Assembly: GCF_000235405.2 (NCBI RefSeq)
Contig: NC_017095.1
Span: 620,001-684,000, forward strand
From: Fervidobacterium pennivorans DSM 9078
GTDB taxonomy: Bacteria; Thermotogota; Thermotogae; Thermotogales; Fervidobacteriaceae
DNA: 64,000 nucleotides
Reading direction: 5' to 3'
Translations under genes and position numbers: made by a program
In this document: positions 47,320-56,496 of the stretch, in pieces
How the letters are laid out: each line of letters opens with the position of its first letter
Position numbering within the stretch: position 1 is the stretch's first letter
Notes under the pieces: generated by a model
What the model saw: only the letters and a program-made list of their open reading frames with translations
Told to the model about the DNA's origin: nothing
The model's database searches: none

Positions 47320-49035
47320 TTATGTTACTCCATCTGTGAGGTGCTTTATAACCTCTTCCGGTGCCTCTATAACCGGACTATGACCGATATCTTTCAGCAC
47401 TATCAACTTACCTTGTGGAAAAGCCTCCGCTGTTTTCTTCATACTTTCGTAATCGAGTATAACATCTTTATCACCGTAAATTACTACAACAGGTACTTCT
47501 ACCAAGAATGCTTTATCTGTGTAGTTATAATCTGCAAGAGCTTTTGCATTACCTATGAATGCTTTCTTTGCCATTCTTAGAGCATCTGATGTTATTTTAT
47601 CAAAGAACTTTTCATCATCGTAATTCGGAGCGTTCATCATCAAAGCTCGTTTAATCATATCTGGGTTTTTTCTGTAAACATCTACAATTTTGTAAGCCGA
47701 TTCATCGTAACGAGGCATACCAAATATCGGTGCTGGATCGACTAGTATCAATTTAGCTAAGTTTTTGGGATGTCTTACAGCGTAACCCATGGCGACTGCC
47801 CCACCTAAAGAATGACCAAGCAATATGAAGTTTTTTATTCCAAGGGTATCAACAAACTTTTCCAAGGCATCAACGTATTTTTCGATACTTACATCCCCCG
47901 GAAGCTCATCCGAAAAACCAAAGTTCGGCAAGTCAAGTGCGTAAACCGTGAACTGGTCTTTGGGAATCTTTTGTATGAACGGCTCAAAGAATCTGGAAGA
48001 AGCAAAATTTCCATGGACTAATACAACTGGGATATTTCCGTTTCCATGTTTAATATAGTGTATTCGTCCAACGTGGGTTTGAACAAACGTTCCAAAAGGT
48101 CTTCTGGATTTTTTTAGATACGCTATAATAGCGTTGAGGTAATTCATTCTGAACATCTTTACGTAGAAACTTATTCCCAAAGGCATGAACAGAACCACAA
48201 AAATCAGTAAAGCACCGAAAATAATAGTAAGTGAAAAGTTTGACCTGCTAAACAAAAATGGCATGGCAACGTAAATAAGTGCTCCGTAGAAAGGACCATC
48301 TACCGACGCCATACCACCTATAACGGATATAGCTAGCAAGTCGAGAGACTTTGCTATTCCAAAATCACTCGGGGCTATATAACCAATAACATGTGCATAA
48401 AGTGCACCAGCTATACCAGCGAACATGGAACCAATCGCAAAAGCAAGGACTTTGTACCAAGCAATATTTACACCCATCACAGATGCCGCAGTTTCATTCT
48501 CTCTAATCGCCATCCAAGCACGTCCGGTCTTGGAGTTTATTAGCCTATCAGCAACAACGTAAGCAACGAATAAGAAAGCAATTACTAACAAATACTTTTC
48601 TACATCGGAATTCCATAAGAATGGAAAAGGTATGTTCCTTATCCCTGCATGACCACCTGTAATGTGTTCAAGGTAACTGAAGAGTTGTTCAATAGCAACA
48701 ACAAACCCCATTGTTGCGATAGCAAGGTAAAAGCCTGACAATCTGAGTGCAGGAAAACCTATTAAAATACCAAAGATAAAAGCTGTTATTCCACCCAATA
48801 GGATTCCAAAAACAATGGGGATGTTATAGTGCATAACAAGCAGAGTTGAAGTGTAAGCACCTATGCTCATAAAGGCTGCGTGACCTATCGATATTTGCCC
48901 TGAATATCCCATAATCAAGTTTAAACCTAATGCGGCGAGCGCGTAAATTCCTACAAGGCTAAGTATGGTAATTATGAAAGCATTTTGTAGTAACAAAAAT
49001 GGCAACAACGCTAGTATTAACCAAATCCAAAACAT
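47320..49035 (-). CDS. livM: LivM-type ABC permease fused to an alpha/beta hydrolase
   Basis: Start is the ATG whose A is shared with the LivH stop. Residues 1 to about 300 are a complete LivM permease with about ten spans (GLNLIMGYSGQISIGHAAFMSIGAY, VMGVNIAWYK, SVIGGMASVDGPFYGA). A short basic linker leads to a full alpha/beta hydrolase from about residue 317: VVLVHGNFASSRFF, the nucleophile in GHSLGG (Ser about 409), YGDKD and GHSPVIEAPEEV (His about 552). The permease topology would place the hydrolase on the cytoplasmic face if its C-terminus faces inward. Hydrolysis could be coupled to import. No stop or frameshift separates the halves. Confidence 0.88.
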   Translation of the reverse strand: MFWIWLILALLPFLLLQNAFIITILSLVGIYALAALGLNLIMGYSGQISIGHAAFMSIGAYTSTLLVMHYNIPIVFGILLGGITAFIFGILIGFPALRLSGFYLAIATMGFVVAIEQLFSYLEHITGGHAGIRNIPFPFLWNSDVEKYLLVIAFLFVAYVVADRLINSKTGRAWMAIRENETAASVMGVNIAWYKVLAFAIGSMFAGIAGALYAHVIGYIAPSDFGIAKSLDLLAISVIGGMASVDGPFYGALIYVAMPFLFSRSNFSLTIIFGALLIFVVLFMPLGISFYVKMFRMNYLNAIIAYLKKSRRPFGTFVQTHVGRIHYIKHGNGNIPVVLVHGNFASSRFFEPFIQKIPKDQFTVYALDLPNFGFSDELPGDVSIEKYVDALEKFVDTLGIKNFILLGHSLGGAVAMGYAVRHPKNLAKLILVDPAPIFGMPRYDESAYKIVDVYRKNPDMIKRALMMNAPNYDDEKFFDKITSDALRMAKKAFIGNAKALADYNYTDKAFLVEVPVVVIYGDKDVILDYESMKKTAEAFPQGKLIVLKDIGHSPVIEAPEEVIKHLTDGVT

Positions 49036-49913
49036 CAAGCTCGCCTCCTTACTCTTCTTCCAAACAAACCATTCGGGAAAAAGACCAAGACTATCACTAT
49101 AATAACCAGCGAGATGGAAGCCTTAAAACCTTCAGAAATGTAATTACCCACGATTTTCTCTATGACACCCAACAACAAACCGCCAAAAACTGCCCCAGCA
49201 AATGTCTCAAACCCGCCCAACACGGCAGCTGTAAAACCTTGTATTTGATAGAATGTAAGCATTGTTGGTGAGACAAAAACTTTAGGTGCAGCAATTACTC
49301 CAACCAGCGCAGCCATAGCTGTTCCAAAAGCCCAGGAAAATGCTAGAATTGACCCCACATTTATACCCATGTAGCCTGCAACTTCTTCGTTTTCCGAAAC
49401 CGCACGAACGGCGATACCAAACTTGGTAAACTTAGTAAACAAAGCGATAACAATCGAAATCACAGCAAGGATAGAAAATACTAGTATGTCCTGCCTGCGG
49501 ATAACCATTATTCCAAAATCTCCCCTTATTACATAAGGAGCCCCTGATATAAGTTCAGGGAACGACTTATATTCAGTTCCCCAGAGTTGGACAGCCAACC
49601 CTTCCAAAATCATGAGTATTCCAAATGTAACGATAAGCATTGAACCGTGAGAAAGATGTCTTATAGGTCTCAAGGCGTAGCGCTCAACTAAGATACCCAT
49701 AAGAGCTGCAAACATTATTCCTAGTGCTATGGAAACAAATATATTGAGCCCTATTGAAGAACTCAGCCACCAAATTACGTAAGTCATGAACATCCCCATA
49801 TTTCCGTAGGCGAAATTCATAACACCGCTCACTTTATACATCATGACAAGCCCTATAGCAACTAATGAATACATAGCGCCTGTTGAAAGACCAAGCAGTA
49901 TTTGGTTTATCAC
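49035..49913 (-). CDS. livH: Liv-type ABC transporter permease (LivH)
   Basis: A 292-aa permease with eight spans. It starts MINQILLGLSTGAMYSLVAIGLVMMYKVSGVMNFAYGNMGM, the typical LivH N-terminus, and includes AVSENEEVAGYMGINV in the cytoplasmic loop and TAAVLGGFETFAGAVFGGLLLG. It overlaps the LivM-hydrolase start and the LivF stop by four bases, so all are translationally coupled. With LivM it forms the pore of an importer for branched-chain amino acids or other small carboxylic compounds. Confidence 0.92.
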   Translation of the reverse strand: MINQILLGLSTGAMYSLVAIGLVMMYKVSGVMNFAYGNMGMFMTYVIWWLSSSIGLNIFVSIALGIMFAALMGILVERYALRPIRHLSHGSMLIVTFGILMILEGLAVQLWGTEYKSFPELISGAPYVIRGDFGIMVIRRQDILVFSILAVISIVIALFTKFTKFGIAVRAVSENEEVAGYMGINVGSILAFSWAFGTAMAALVGVIAAPKVFVSPTMLTFYQIQGFTAAVLGGFETFAGAVFGGLLLGVIEKIVGNYISEGFKASISLVIIVIVLVFFPNGLFGRRVRRRA

Positions 49914-50641
49914 TTTTTAACACCTCCAAGATATTTCTCACGAACAACCGGATTATCTCTAAGCTCTTTTGCATTGCCCGAGAGTGCCACTCTTCCGTTT
50001 TCTAAAACATAACCATAATGTGCAATGCTGAGAGCTACGGAAGTGTTTTGTTCTACAAGTACAATTGTGATTTTCAAAGAATCGTTGATATGTTTTATTA
50101 CTTCTGTAATTTTCTCAATAACGATAGGAGCCAATCCAAGTGACGGCTCATCGAGGAGCAAGTATTTAGGATTGGCCATCAAAGCTCTTGCAATTGCCAA
50201 CATTTGTTGTTCTCCACCCGACAAAGTACCTGCTATTTGGTTGAGCCGTTCTTTTAAAAATGGAAAGATATCAAAAACAAAGTCAAAATCTGGTCTCCTG
50301 TTTGTGTAGGCCCCTGCCAAAAGGTTTTCTTTTACGGTCATTTGATAAAATATCCCTCTACCCTCTGGACACAACACAATTCCCTTCTTTACTCTCATAT
50401 GAACAGGTAGAGCATCTATGGATTCGTTTCCAAGGATTATCGTTCCACTGTATTTGACACTTCCAACAATAGCCTTTAATGTTGAGCTTTTTCCTGCTCC
50501 ATTGGCACCAAGAATGGCAGTTACTCTACCCGATGGAATATTCAGATCTATACCTTTTACGGCATGAACAGGTCCATACCAAACATTAAGTCCCTTGATT
50601 AGAATGTCCTTAGCATCCGTTGGCTGAAAAGGTTTCATCAT
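49910..50641 (-). CDS. livF: Liv-type ABC transporter ATPase (LivF)
   Basis: The ATG at 50641 is chosen because AGAGG lies five bases upstream. The roughly 243-aa ATPase has Walker A (LGANGAGKSSTLKAI), the family-specific Q-loop region, the signature LSGGEQQMLAIARALM and Walker B (YLLLDEPSLGLAP). The short form with these motifs is LivF. It works with LivG, LivH and LivM. A 12-base gap separates it from livG. Confidence 0.93.
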   Translation of the reverse strand: MMKPFQPTDAKDILIKGLNVWYGPVHAVKGIDLNIPSGRVTAILGANGAGKSSTLKAIVGSVKYSGTIILGNESIDALPVHMRVKKGIVLCPEGRGIFYQMTVKENLLAGAYTNRRPDFDFVFDIFPFLKERLNQIAGTLSGGEQQMLAIARALMANPKYLLLDEPSLGLAPIVIEKITEVIKHINDSLKITIVLVEQNTSVALSIAHYGYVLENGRVALSGNAKELRDNPVVREKYLGGVKK

Positions 50642-50659
50642 TTTCACCTCTCTGAACCA

Positions 50660-51427
50660 TTATTGGGCGGTTGCCGTACCTGAACCAAGGTACGCTTTTA
50701 TAACTTCTTCGTTATTTATAACCTCTTGAGCGGACCCTTCCGCAATCTTTTTTCCAAAATTAATTACGGTTATTCTATCCGATATATCGAGCACCATTCG
50801 CATATCATGTTCAATCAGAAAAACAGTAATCCCCTTATCTTTTATCTTAATGATTCTCTCTTTGAGAATATCTGATTCCTTCTCGGTCAAACCTGCAGCG
50901 GGTTCATCGAGAAGGAGTATTTTTGGCTCCGTCATAAGTGCTCTTCCCACGTCAATGAGTTTTTGGAAACCGTATGGAAGTGTTCCAGCATAAACTCCCA
51001 GTATGCTCTTTATACCAAGCAAATCGGCTACTTCAATAGCTCGCAACCTTGCCTTGCGTTCCTCCAGTGAAAACCTACTCGTGTGCATAACCTCGTCGAG
51101 ATGATTGTAATTCAACCTCGAGTGATAGCCAAGCATTAAGTTCTGCAAAACAGTCATATATTTGAAAATAATGATGTTCTGGAAACTTCTTCCAAGACCA
51201 TGGTAAACTCTTTTGTGAACCGGCACGTGGGTAATATCCTTGCCATCAAGGATAACCCTCCCATCGTGTTTAACCAATCCAGATATAGCGTTAAAGACAG
51301 TGGTTTTCCCAGCACCGTTAGGTCCTATCAAGGAATGTATGGTCTTTTCCCCAACTTCCATCGAAAGATTGTCAACTGCAACAAGTCCAGAGAACCTAAC
51401 AGTTATATTCTCAAGCTTCAGCATCAC
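50660..51427 (-). CDS. livG: Liv-type ABC transporter ATPase (LivG)
   Basis: A 255-aa ATPase with Walker A (IGPNGAGKTTVFNAI), a variant signature region (LPYGFQKLIDVGRALM), Walker B (ILLLDEPAAGLTEKE) and the H-loop in LIEHDMRMV. GRSFQN in the Q-loop region is typical of LivG. The start is GTG at 51427 or ATG at 51424 after GGGAG. It is preceded by a 195-base gap with a strong hairpin, after the binding-protein gene. Confidence 0.93.
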   Translation of the reverse strand: MMLKLENITVRFSGLVAVDNLSMEVGEKTIHSLIGPNGAGKTTVFNAISGLVKHDGRVILDGKDITHVPVHKRVYHGLGRSFQNIIIFKYMTVLQNLMLGYHSRLNYNHLDEVMHTSRFSLEERKARLRAIEVADLLGIKSILGVYAGTLPYGFQKLIDVGRALMTEPKILLLDEPAAGLTEKESDILKERIIKIKDKGITVFLIEHDMRMVLDISDRITVINFGKKIAEGSAQEVINNEEVIKAYLGSGTATAQ

Positions 51428-51490
51428 TTCTCAACTCCCGTTTTTATTGTTTCCGTTGTTTACCCTTCATTCTTATTTTTACTTACAAAA

Positions 51491-51545
51491 GCCGCGGGCT
51501 TTTATCGTGAAGAGCCTTTATTTCACCTTGACTATCGCCCGCGGC
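51491..51545 (-). promoter_or_regulatory. hairpin between the binding-protein and LivG genes
   Basis: Perfect 9-bp GC-rich arms GCCGCGGGC and GCCCGCGGC, 37 bases apart, in the gap between the binding-protein gene and livG. Such stems after binding-protein genes often protect the upstream mRNA or terminate part of the transcripts, raising binding protein over ATPase. Confidence 0.55.
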
Positions 51546-51622
51546 ACACAAGCTTTCAGCAATCAAAATACTTTGCGATTACTACCTTGAAATATTCTTT
51601 TTCGAAAATATTGTTCAAACTG

Positions 51623-52783
51623 TTATGGCCTAATTAAGTCGGTGAGTGGCACAAATTGACCGTTCTTAACAACCATGAAATACATTGAGGACTTACCGCG
51701 CCTAAGGTTTGGACCCCATGTAATATCTTTTGCAAGTATACCATTCCAATTTTTGAAACTTTCAAGAGCCTTCACAAGACCTTCCCTTGTCAAGTTCTTT
51801 CCGGCCCTAATCAATCCTTCTGTGAACACCTCTGCTGCGATAAATCCGGCAACTGCATATGAGGACATTATTTCTTTTGGATACGTTTGTTGATAAATAG
51901 AGATAGCTCTTTGGTAATCTCTCACAAATTCTGGTCTATCAGGAGTTGGAAGTGGTACCCATCCTGTAAAAATAACACCTTCAGCATATTTACCTGCTAG
52001 TTTTATGAAGGAGGGGTCGGCATTTGGATAGATGGTAATTATCTTACTATCAAGCCCGTAGTCGCGAATTGTTTTGATCCATCTTATTGTGTCCGTAATA
52101 AGTCCGTAGATAACAATAACGTCTGGATTTTTTTCAACGAGCTTTACAACAAGTCCGCTGTAATCTGTATCAGCGGGGTTGTAGGAAATCTCAACAACCA
52201 GTTTCATTTTGTAGTCTTCAAGCTTGGCTTTAAACGCAGCGTAGCCTTCTAAGCCAACATCGTTGTTCATGTAAACGATTGCTGGATTTTTGAATTTCGC
52301 AATCTCTCCTACGTATTTACCAATAAGAGTTCCCTCAAGAGTGTAGTCTGGTTGGACACCGAAGATGTATTTTTTCGGAGGAATAACGAGTTTTGATGTT
52401 CCCGCACCTTGATATACAAATGGAACTTTGTTCTGTTCGAGGTAATCCATAACTGCCAAACAACCGTAGGTTCCGAGTCCACCGACAATTGCAAAAACTT
52501 TGTCTTGCTCAACTAACCTCTTGACCTCGACAACTGTCTTTGCTGGGTTGAGTTGATCATCAGCGATTATTAGTTCTATTTTTCTTCCATGGATACCGCC
52601 TCTGCTGTTAATCCAGTTGAAGTACGCTTTCATCCCTTTGCTCATTTCTTGCCCGATGACAGCATAAGGACCAGACAGCGCTTGAAATGTTCCAACAACA
52701 ACTTTGTCGTTATAGACACCAACTTCAGCAAACACGCTTACCAAAAAGATAAGCATAAGAATAACACTTAACAACTTCTTCAT
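51623..52783 (-). CDS. Liv-type substrate-binding protein
   Basis: The ATG at 52783 follows GGAGGTGGGTTGT. The roughly 386-aa protein begins with a signal peptide (MKKLLSVILMLIFLVSVFA) without a lipobox, then VVVGTFQALSGPYAVIGQEMSKGMKAYFNWINSRGGIHGRKIELI, the conserved start of LivJ-type type I periplasmic binding proteins. Later IYMNNDVGLEGYAAF and GLITDTIRWIKTIRDYG mark the second lobe. It captures the substrate, probably an amino acid or related carboxylic compound. Its gene precedes livG on the same strand. Confidence 0.9.
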   Translation of the reverse strand: MKKLLSVILMLIFLVSVFAEVGVYNDKVVVGTFQALSGPYAVIGQEMSKGMKAYFNWINSRGGIHGRKIELIIADDQLNPAKTVVEVKRLVEQDKVFAIVGGLGTYGCLAVMDYLEQNKVPFVYQGAGTSKLVIPPKKYIFGVQPDYTLEGTLIGKYVGEIAKFKNPAIVYMNNDVGLEGYAAFKAKLEDYKMKLVVEISYNPADTDYSGLVVKLVEKNPDVIVIYGLITDTIRWIKTIRDYGLDSKIITIYPNADPSFIKLAGKYAEGVIFTGWVPLPTPDRPEFVRDYQRAISIYQQTYPKEIMSSYAVAGFIAAEVFTEGLIRAGKNLTREGLVKALESFKNWNGILAKDITWGPNLRRGKSSMYFMVVKNGQFVPLTDLIRP

Positions 52784-52836
52784 ACAACCCACCTCCTATG
52801 ATGGAATAAAATGGAAGCAAGAATAGCTCTACACAC

Positions 52837-54120
52837 TTAGATTAATCCCAGCTTTTGAGCTTCTTTTGTTAAGTAGTCACGAAAATCCGGATGTGCTATT
52901 GATATTAACGCAAGTGCACGTTTCCTTGTTGGTAATCCTCTAAGTCTTACCGCGCCCCATTCTGTCACAACGTAATCCAATTCTTGCCGTGGAACTGTGA
53001 TAGGTGAACCTTGTGGTAGTAGTGGAACTATCGTGGAAACCTGGCCTTCTTTAGCAGTTGACCTCATCGCTATGATGCCTTTACCTCCCTTGCTCTTTAC
53101 CGCACCCCTATGAGTATCCAGCTGACCACCCGTGCCACTATAATGACTTGTTCCAATTGCTTCAGAACAAACATTTCCTGTCAAATCGACCATGAGTGCA
53201 GTGTTGATACTGACCATCTTTTCGTTCTGGGCTATGATGTATGGGTCGTTCACATACCTACCTCTCAAGAACAGTACAGATGGATTGTCGTCAATGAACT
53301 TATACATTCTCTGGCTACCGTAAGCAAACGTACATACAAACTTTCCGTTCCAAAGAGTTTTTTTCTTATTCGTGATAACTCCTGCCTCAAAGAGGTCTAT
53401 CATGCTCTCCGTAAACATCTCTGTGTGTATACCCAAATCCTTTTTCTCAACTAAGAACTTTGCAACAGCATTTGGGATTCCGCCAATGCCCAGCTGAATA
53501 GTTGAACCATCTTCTATAAGTTCCACAATATGTTCTGCTATCTTTTTCTCAACTTCAGCTGGTTCAAGAAGTTCGGCTTGGGGCAAAGGATAGTCAACCT
53601 CTATTATGTAATCAACTTCGGAAATGTGAACATGAGTATCACCATGAGTTCTTGGAGCATTCGGATTTACTTCGAGTATAACTATATCTGCGTTCTCAAG
53701 TACATCCTTCTCGTAGACAACGCTTGCCGACAATGTGAAGAATCCTTTTTCATCCATAGGAGAGGCTACTCCGACAAAAACATTTATTTTTGTAGACTGT
53801 ATAAGGTTCATACCAGCTTGGTGCAGATTATTCGGAACATAATATGTGTTTTTTGAAAGCTTTCGGTTGTAAGGTCCAAAAAACCAAGAATAATTGTAAA
53901 ATCTATTGAAATATTCTTCGTTTGAACAAAATTCATAAGGTTCGGTGTTTAAACACGTATAAATTTCCAAGCCACTTACCTGTGTTCGATGCAAGTTTCT
54001 AAGGAAAACTTTCGGCTCCATGGGAGTCATTCCAACAACGATTGTCCAGTTATCTTGAAGGATCGACAGCACCTTGTCAATGTCAACAAGCTTTTTTTGA
54101 TATTCCTCTCTTAGATTCAC
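52837..54120 (-). CDS. acetyl-CoA hydrolase/4-hydroxybutyrate-CoA transferase family
   Basis: A 427-aa class I-like CoA-transferase with a GTG start overlapping the TetR stop by four bases. It has IQLGIGGIPNAVAKFL (CoA-binding loop), HTEMFTESMIDLFEAGVIT and CSEAIGTSHYSGTGGQLD, the segment with the catalytic glutamate and glycine-rich turn, all typical of the 4-hydroxybutyrate CoA-transferase and acetyl-CoA hydrolase group. It would attach CoA to a carboxylic acid. Its place next to a Liv importer suggests activation of the imported acid. The exact substrate is unknown. Confidence 0.88.
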   Translation of the reverse strand: MNLREEYQKKLVDIDKVLSILQDNWTIVVGMTPMEPKVFLRNLHRTQVSGLEIYTCLNTEPYEFCSNEEYFNRFYNYSWFFGPYNRKLSKNTYYVPNNLHQAGMNLIQSTKINVFVGVASPMDEKGFFTLSASVVYEKDVLENADIVILEVNPNAPRTHGDTHVHISEVDYIIEVDYPLPQAELLEPAEVEKKIAEHIVELIEDGSTIQLGIGGIPNAVAKFLVEKKDLGIHTEMFTESMIDLFEAGVITNKKKTLWNGKFVCTFAYGSQRMYKFIDDNPSVLFLRGRYVNDPYIIAQNEKMVSINTALMVDLTGNVCSEAIGTSHYSGTGGQLDTHRGAVKSKGGKGIIAMRSTAKEGQVSTIVPLLPQGSPITVPRQELDYVVTEWGAVRLRGLPTRKRALALISIAHPDFRDYLTKEAQKLGLI

Positions 54121-55358
54121 ATCGCCACCCCCAAGCCTTCGGAGAGGTAAATGTAAATATCTTCCAAAAAGCGTTCCAACTTTTCTGTATCAGAAACTTT
54201 GCCTGCAAGAATGTATCGTTCACCCAAATAATGACCGATTCCCATTAGTAGAATGGCAATGTATTGTAAAATGCTTTTTGTATCAATAGTCTTGAATTTT
54301 TCCAAATTTAGTTGGAGTTTCCCGTCCTTAACTGAGTTTTCTAGAGCTTTGCAGTAAGAAATAAATATCGATGTGTAATAATCTTTCGCAATCTCTAAAT
54401 CTAATGACTGGCTTTCTCTGACGATTTTGTACATACTCGCGTGACTTTTGAAAAACTGGACAAAGGCATACAACCCAGCTATCTCTTGAACTAACCTTGG
54501 ATAGTGTTTAACATTTTCCATGGCTTTTCTAACGTTGTATCTTAGCCCCTTATTTATCCATCGTACTAATTCACGTAAGATTTGCTTTTTATTTTCAAAG
54601 TAGAGATACACTGTCCCAACTCCGATTCCAGATGCCCTTGCAATGTCGTATATCTGCGTTTTTTGGTAGCCGTAAGTTCCAAACAAGGTTTCTGCATTTG
54701 CAAGTATTAATTCTCGTTTTTCATCTACTTCGAGAACATGTTTTTCAGGTGTGAACGTAAATATTTCTTTTGGAAGATTTTGGAATTCCTTCTTTTCTTT
54801 TTGAATTCCGTTCATAATGAGCGAGAGAAAAACCTTAGGCTTTACTTGTACTCCCAACAGATTCCCAAAGTTAATTGCAAACCTTATTGGTGACCAGAAA
54901 TAGAAGAGCCCAACATCAGTTAATCCATGTTTCTCCGAGATAGAATGTATTACATCTTCAAATTCGTTCCTTAACCATTCGAAATGATATTCGTTGAGAT
55001 GCATGGCTTGGATTAAGTTCTTATTTCTCTTGCAGTATTCAAAATATTTTAGTGCGACATCTGTTATAGACTCCCCTTCCAATGACTCTTTAAGGTCTCT
55101 TATAAAATCGTCAACAATCTCTCGAAACAATTCATACTTGTTAATGTAGTATTGATAAAAGGCAGCCGTGCTCAAACCTGCATGTTTAGTAATTTGGGAG
55201 ATGGACACGTCGGCAAAGTTGTTTTTGCTAAAGAGTTCTATAGCAGCCATCTTCAGTTTATTCTTAGATTCTATACCATCAGCTCGTTGGGGTATTCTTT
55301 TTGCTTTCTTATTTCCGGTGATTGTCACATCCTTCTGAAACATTTCTCTCTTCTTCAC
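54117..55358 (-). CDS. transcriptional regulator with two TetR domains
   Basis: A 413-aa protein with a GTG start after GGAGG. Residues about 32-85 form one TetR DNA-binding domain (KLKMAAIELFSKNNFADVSI, then AAFYQYYINKYELF) and residues about 212-265 a second (RELILANAETLFGTYGY, then GTVYLYFENKKQIL). Each is followed by a helical ligand-binding-like part. Ordinary TetR proteins have one such unit of about 200 aa, so this is a fusion of two. It overlaps the CoA-transferase gene, and a candidate operator lies upstream of the KAS III-like gene, so it may regulate the cluster in response to its substrate. Confidence 0.88.
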   Translation of the reverse strand: MKKREMFQKDVTITGNKKAKRIPQRADGIESKNKLKMAAIELFSKNNFADVSISQITKHAGLSTAAFYQYYINKYELFREIVDDFIRDLKESLEGESITDVALKYFEYCKRNKNLIQAMHLNEYHFEWLRNEFEDVIHSISEKHGLTDVGLFYFWSPIRFAINFGNLLGVQVKPKVFLSLIMNGIQKEKKEFQNLPKEIFTFTPEKHVLEVDEKRELILANAETLFGTYGYQKTQIYDIARASGIGVGTVYLYFENKKQILRELVRWINKGLRYNVRKAMENVKHYPRLVQEIAGLYAFVQFFKSHASMYKIVRESQSLDLEIAKDYYTSIFISYCKALENSVKDGKLQLNLEKFKTIDTKSILQYIAILLMGIGHYLGERYILAGKVSDTEKLERFLEDIYIYLSEGLGVAM

Positions 55359-55428
55359 TCTCTATTACCTCCACACCTTCCCAAAGCGATTCGAAAAAAG
55401 TGAGAAATAATCAACAAAGGTCTAAACA

Positions 55429-56412
55429 TCATATTCTAAAAGCAGTAGCAACTTGCTGATATCCAACACCGGATGTCAAGAAAATAACTACTTTACCTTT
55501 CACTTGCTCAATTTTTCCTTCATCAAACGCGTCATCGTAGGCCATGTACACACATGCAGAACCAGTGTAACCGTACTTATGCATAATCATATGTGCTTTT
55601 TCTATGGGCAGCCCAAGCGTTTCCATAACCTTTTCGATTGTCTTTTTCCTCACTTGTGTAAAGAATATCATACCTATTTCATCTTTTGTGATGTTGTATT
55701 TTTCCATAAGTTTATTAATCAACATGGGCCATCCTTCTTCGTTGACTGTAGATGGGTAAGCCGCTCTGAGATCCAGTTTGTGAAGCCCTCTTTCAAAACC
55801 TGCCAAGTTCATGGTGCCTGCCCCTATGTATATTCCCCAGTTTTGCCACCAACTACCGTCAGCGCGTGCCACACTACCTATAAACCCAGGTTCGTCCGAA
55901 GCCGTAAGTATTAGTGCACCTGCACCATCACTGAAAAGAGCTTCCCATGAATATTTCCAACTTAGAAACTTGGTCATCGCATATGTGCCTATAACGAGGA
56001 CATTCTTGTAATCCCCCATGGCTATATACCTTGCTGCGATATCAAGCATCAACGCTCCATTTGCACATGAAGCATTTACGTTAAAAGCAAGTGGTTCTGC
56101 TTTGTGGGCACCTATGAGGTACTGAACCCTTGGAGCATCTGGTGGGGATACCGCTTCCGGAGTATCTGTACCAACAATTATCAAATCAATTTCTTCCGGT
56201 TTCATACCAATTCGAGCAAGTGCCTTTTTAGCTGCTTCTGCAGCCATGTAAGTAGGAGTCTCCCACTCTTCTGAAATATGTCTGTGATTGATACCAATCA
56301 CATCTGAGAAATATGGGTCAATAGTAAACATCGTTAGCTTTTCGAACTCCGCATTCGTCATCACTTTCTTGGGAACATACATTCCAGAGGAAATAATCTT
56401 TGCGTACTTCAT
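55429..56412 (-). CDS. KAS III-like thiolase-fold enzyme with atypical catalytic positions
   Basis: A 327-aa ketoacyl-ACP synthase III-like protein with the nucleophile cysteine in NASCANGAL (Cys116). In true KAS III a HQAN motif gives the catalytic histidine and a GNT segment the asparagine. Here the matching stretches read FFTQVRKKT and KYGYTGSAC, so both canonical residues are absent (Thr252 and Tyr282 at the matching positions). A nearby His278 (MHKYGY) could replace one. The enzyme might be an acyltransferase, an HMG-CoA-synthase-like condensing enzyme or a non-decarboxylating variant. It is the first gene of the cluster with a TetR pair, a CoA-transferase and a Liv importer. Confidence 0.8.
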   Translation of the reverse strand: MKYAKIISSGMYVPKKVMTNAEFEKLTMFTIDPYFSDVIGINHRHISEEWETPTYMAAEAAKKALARIGMKPEEIDLIIVGTDTPEAVSPPDAPRVQYLIGAHKAEPLAFNVNASCANGALMLDIAARYIAMGDYKNVLVIGTYAMTKFLSWKYSWEALFSDGAGALILTASDEPGFIGSVARADGSWWQNWGIYIGAGTMNLAGFERGLHKLDLRAAYPSTVNEEGWPMLINKLMEKYNITKDEIGMIFFTQVRKKTIEKVMETLGLPIEKAHMIMHKYGYTGSACVYMAYDDAFDEGKIEQVKGKVVIFLTSGVGYQQVATAFRI

Positions 56413-56466
56413 CTTAGTAAACCTCCTTTATGTTCAAAGTAAGTTTTAACTGTGTATGTTAAAAGA

Positions 56467-56496
56467 TGAATCATATATCATATTTTATATGAATCA
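56467..56496. promoter_or_regulatory. candidate operator upstream of the KAS III-like gene
   Basis: A 30-bp imperfect palindrome with arms TGAATCATATA and TATATGAATCA about 55-85 bases before the start of the KAS III-like gene. TetR regulators bind such dyads near their own operon promoter, so the double TetR encoded two genes later is a plausible ligand-responsive repressor. The AT-rich gap from 56513 to 56645 holds no recognised gene. Confidence 0.5.
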
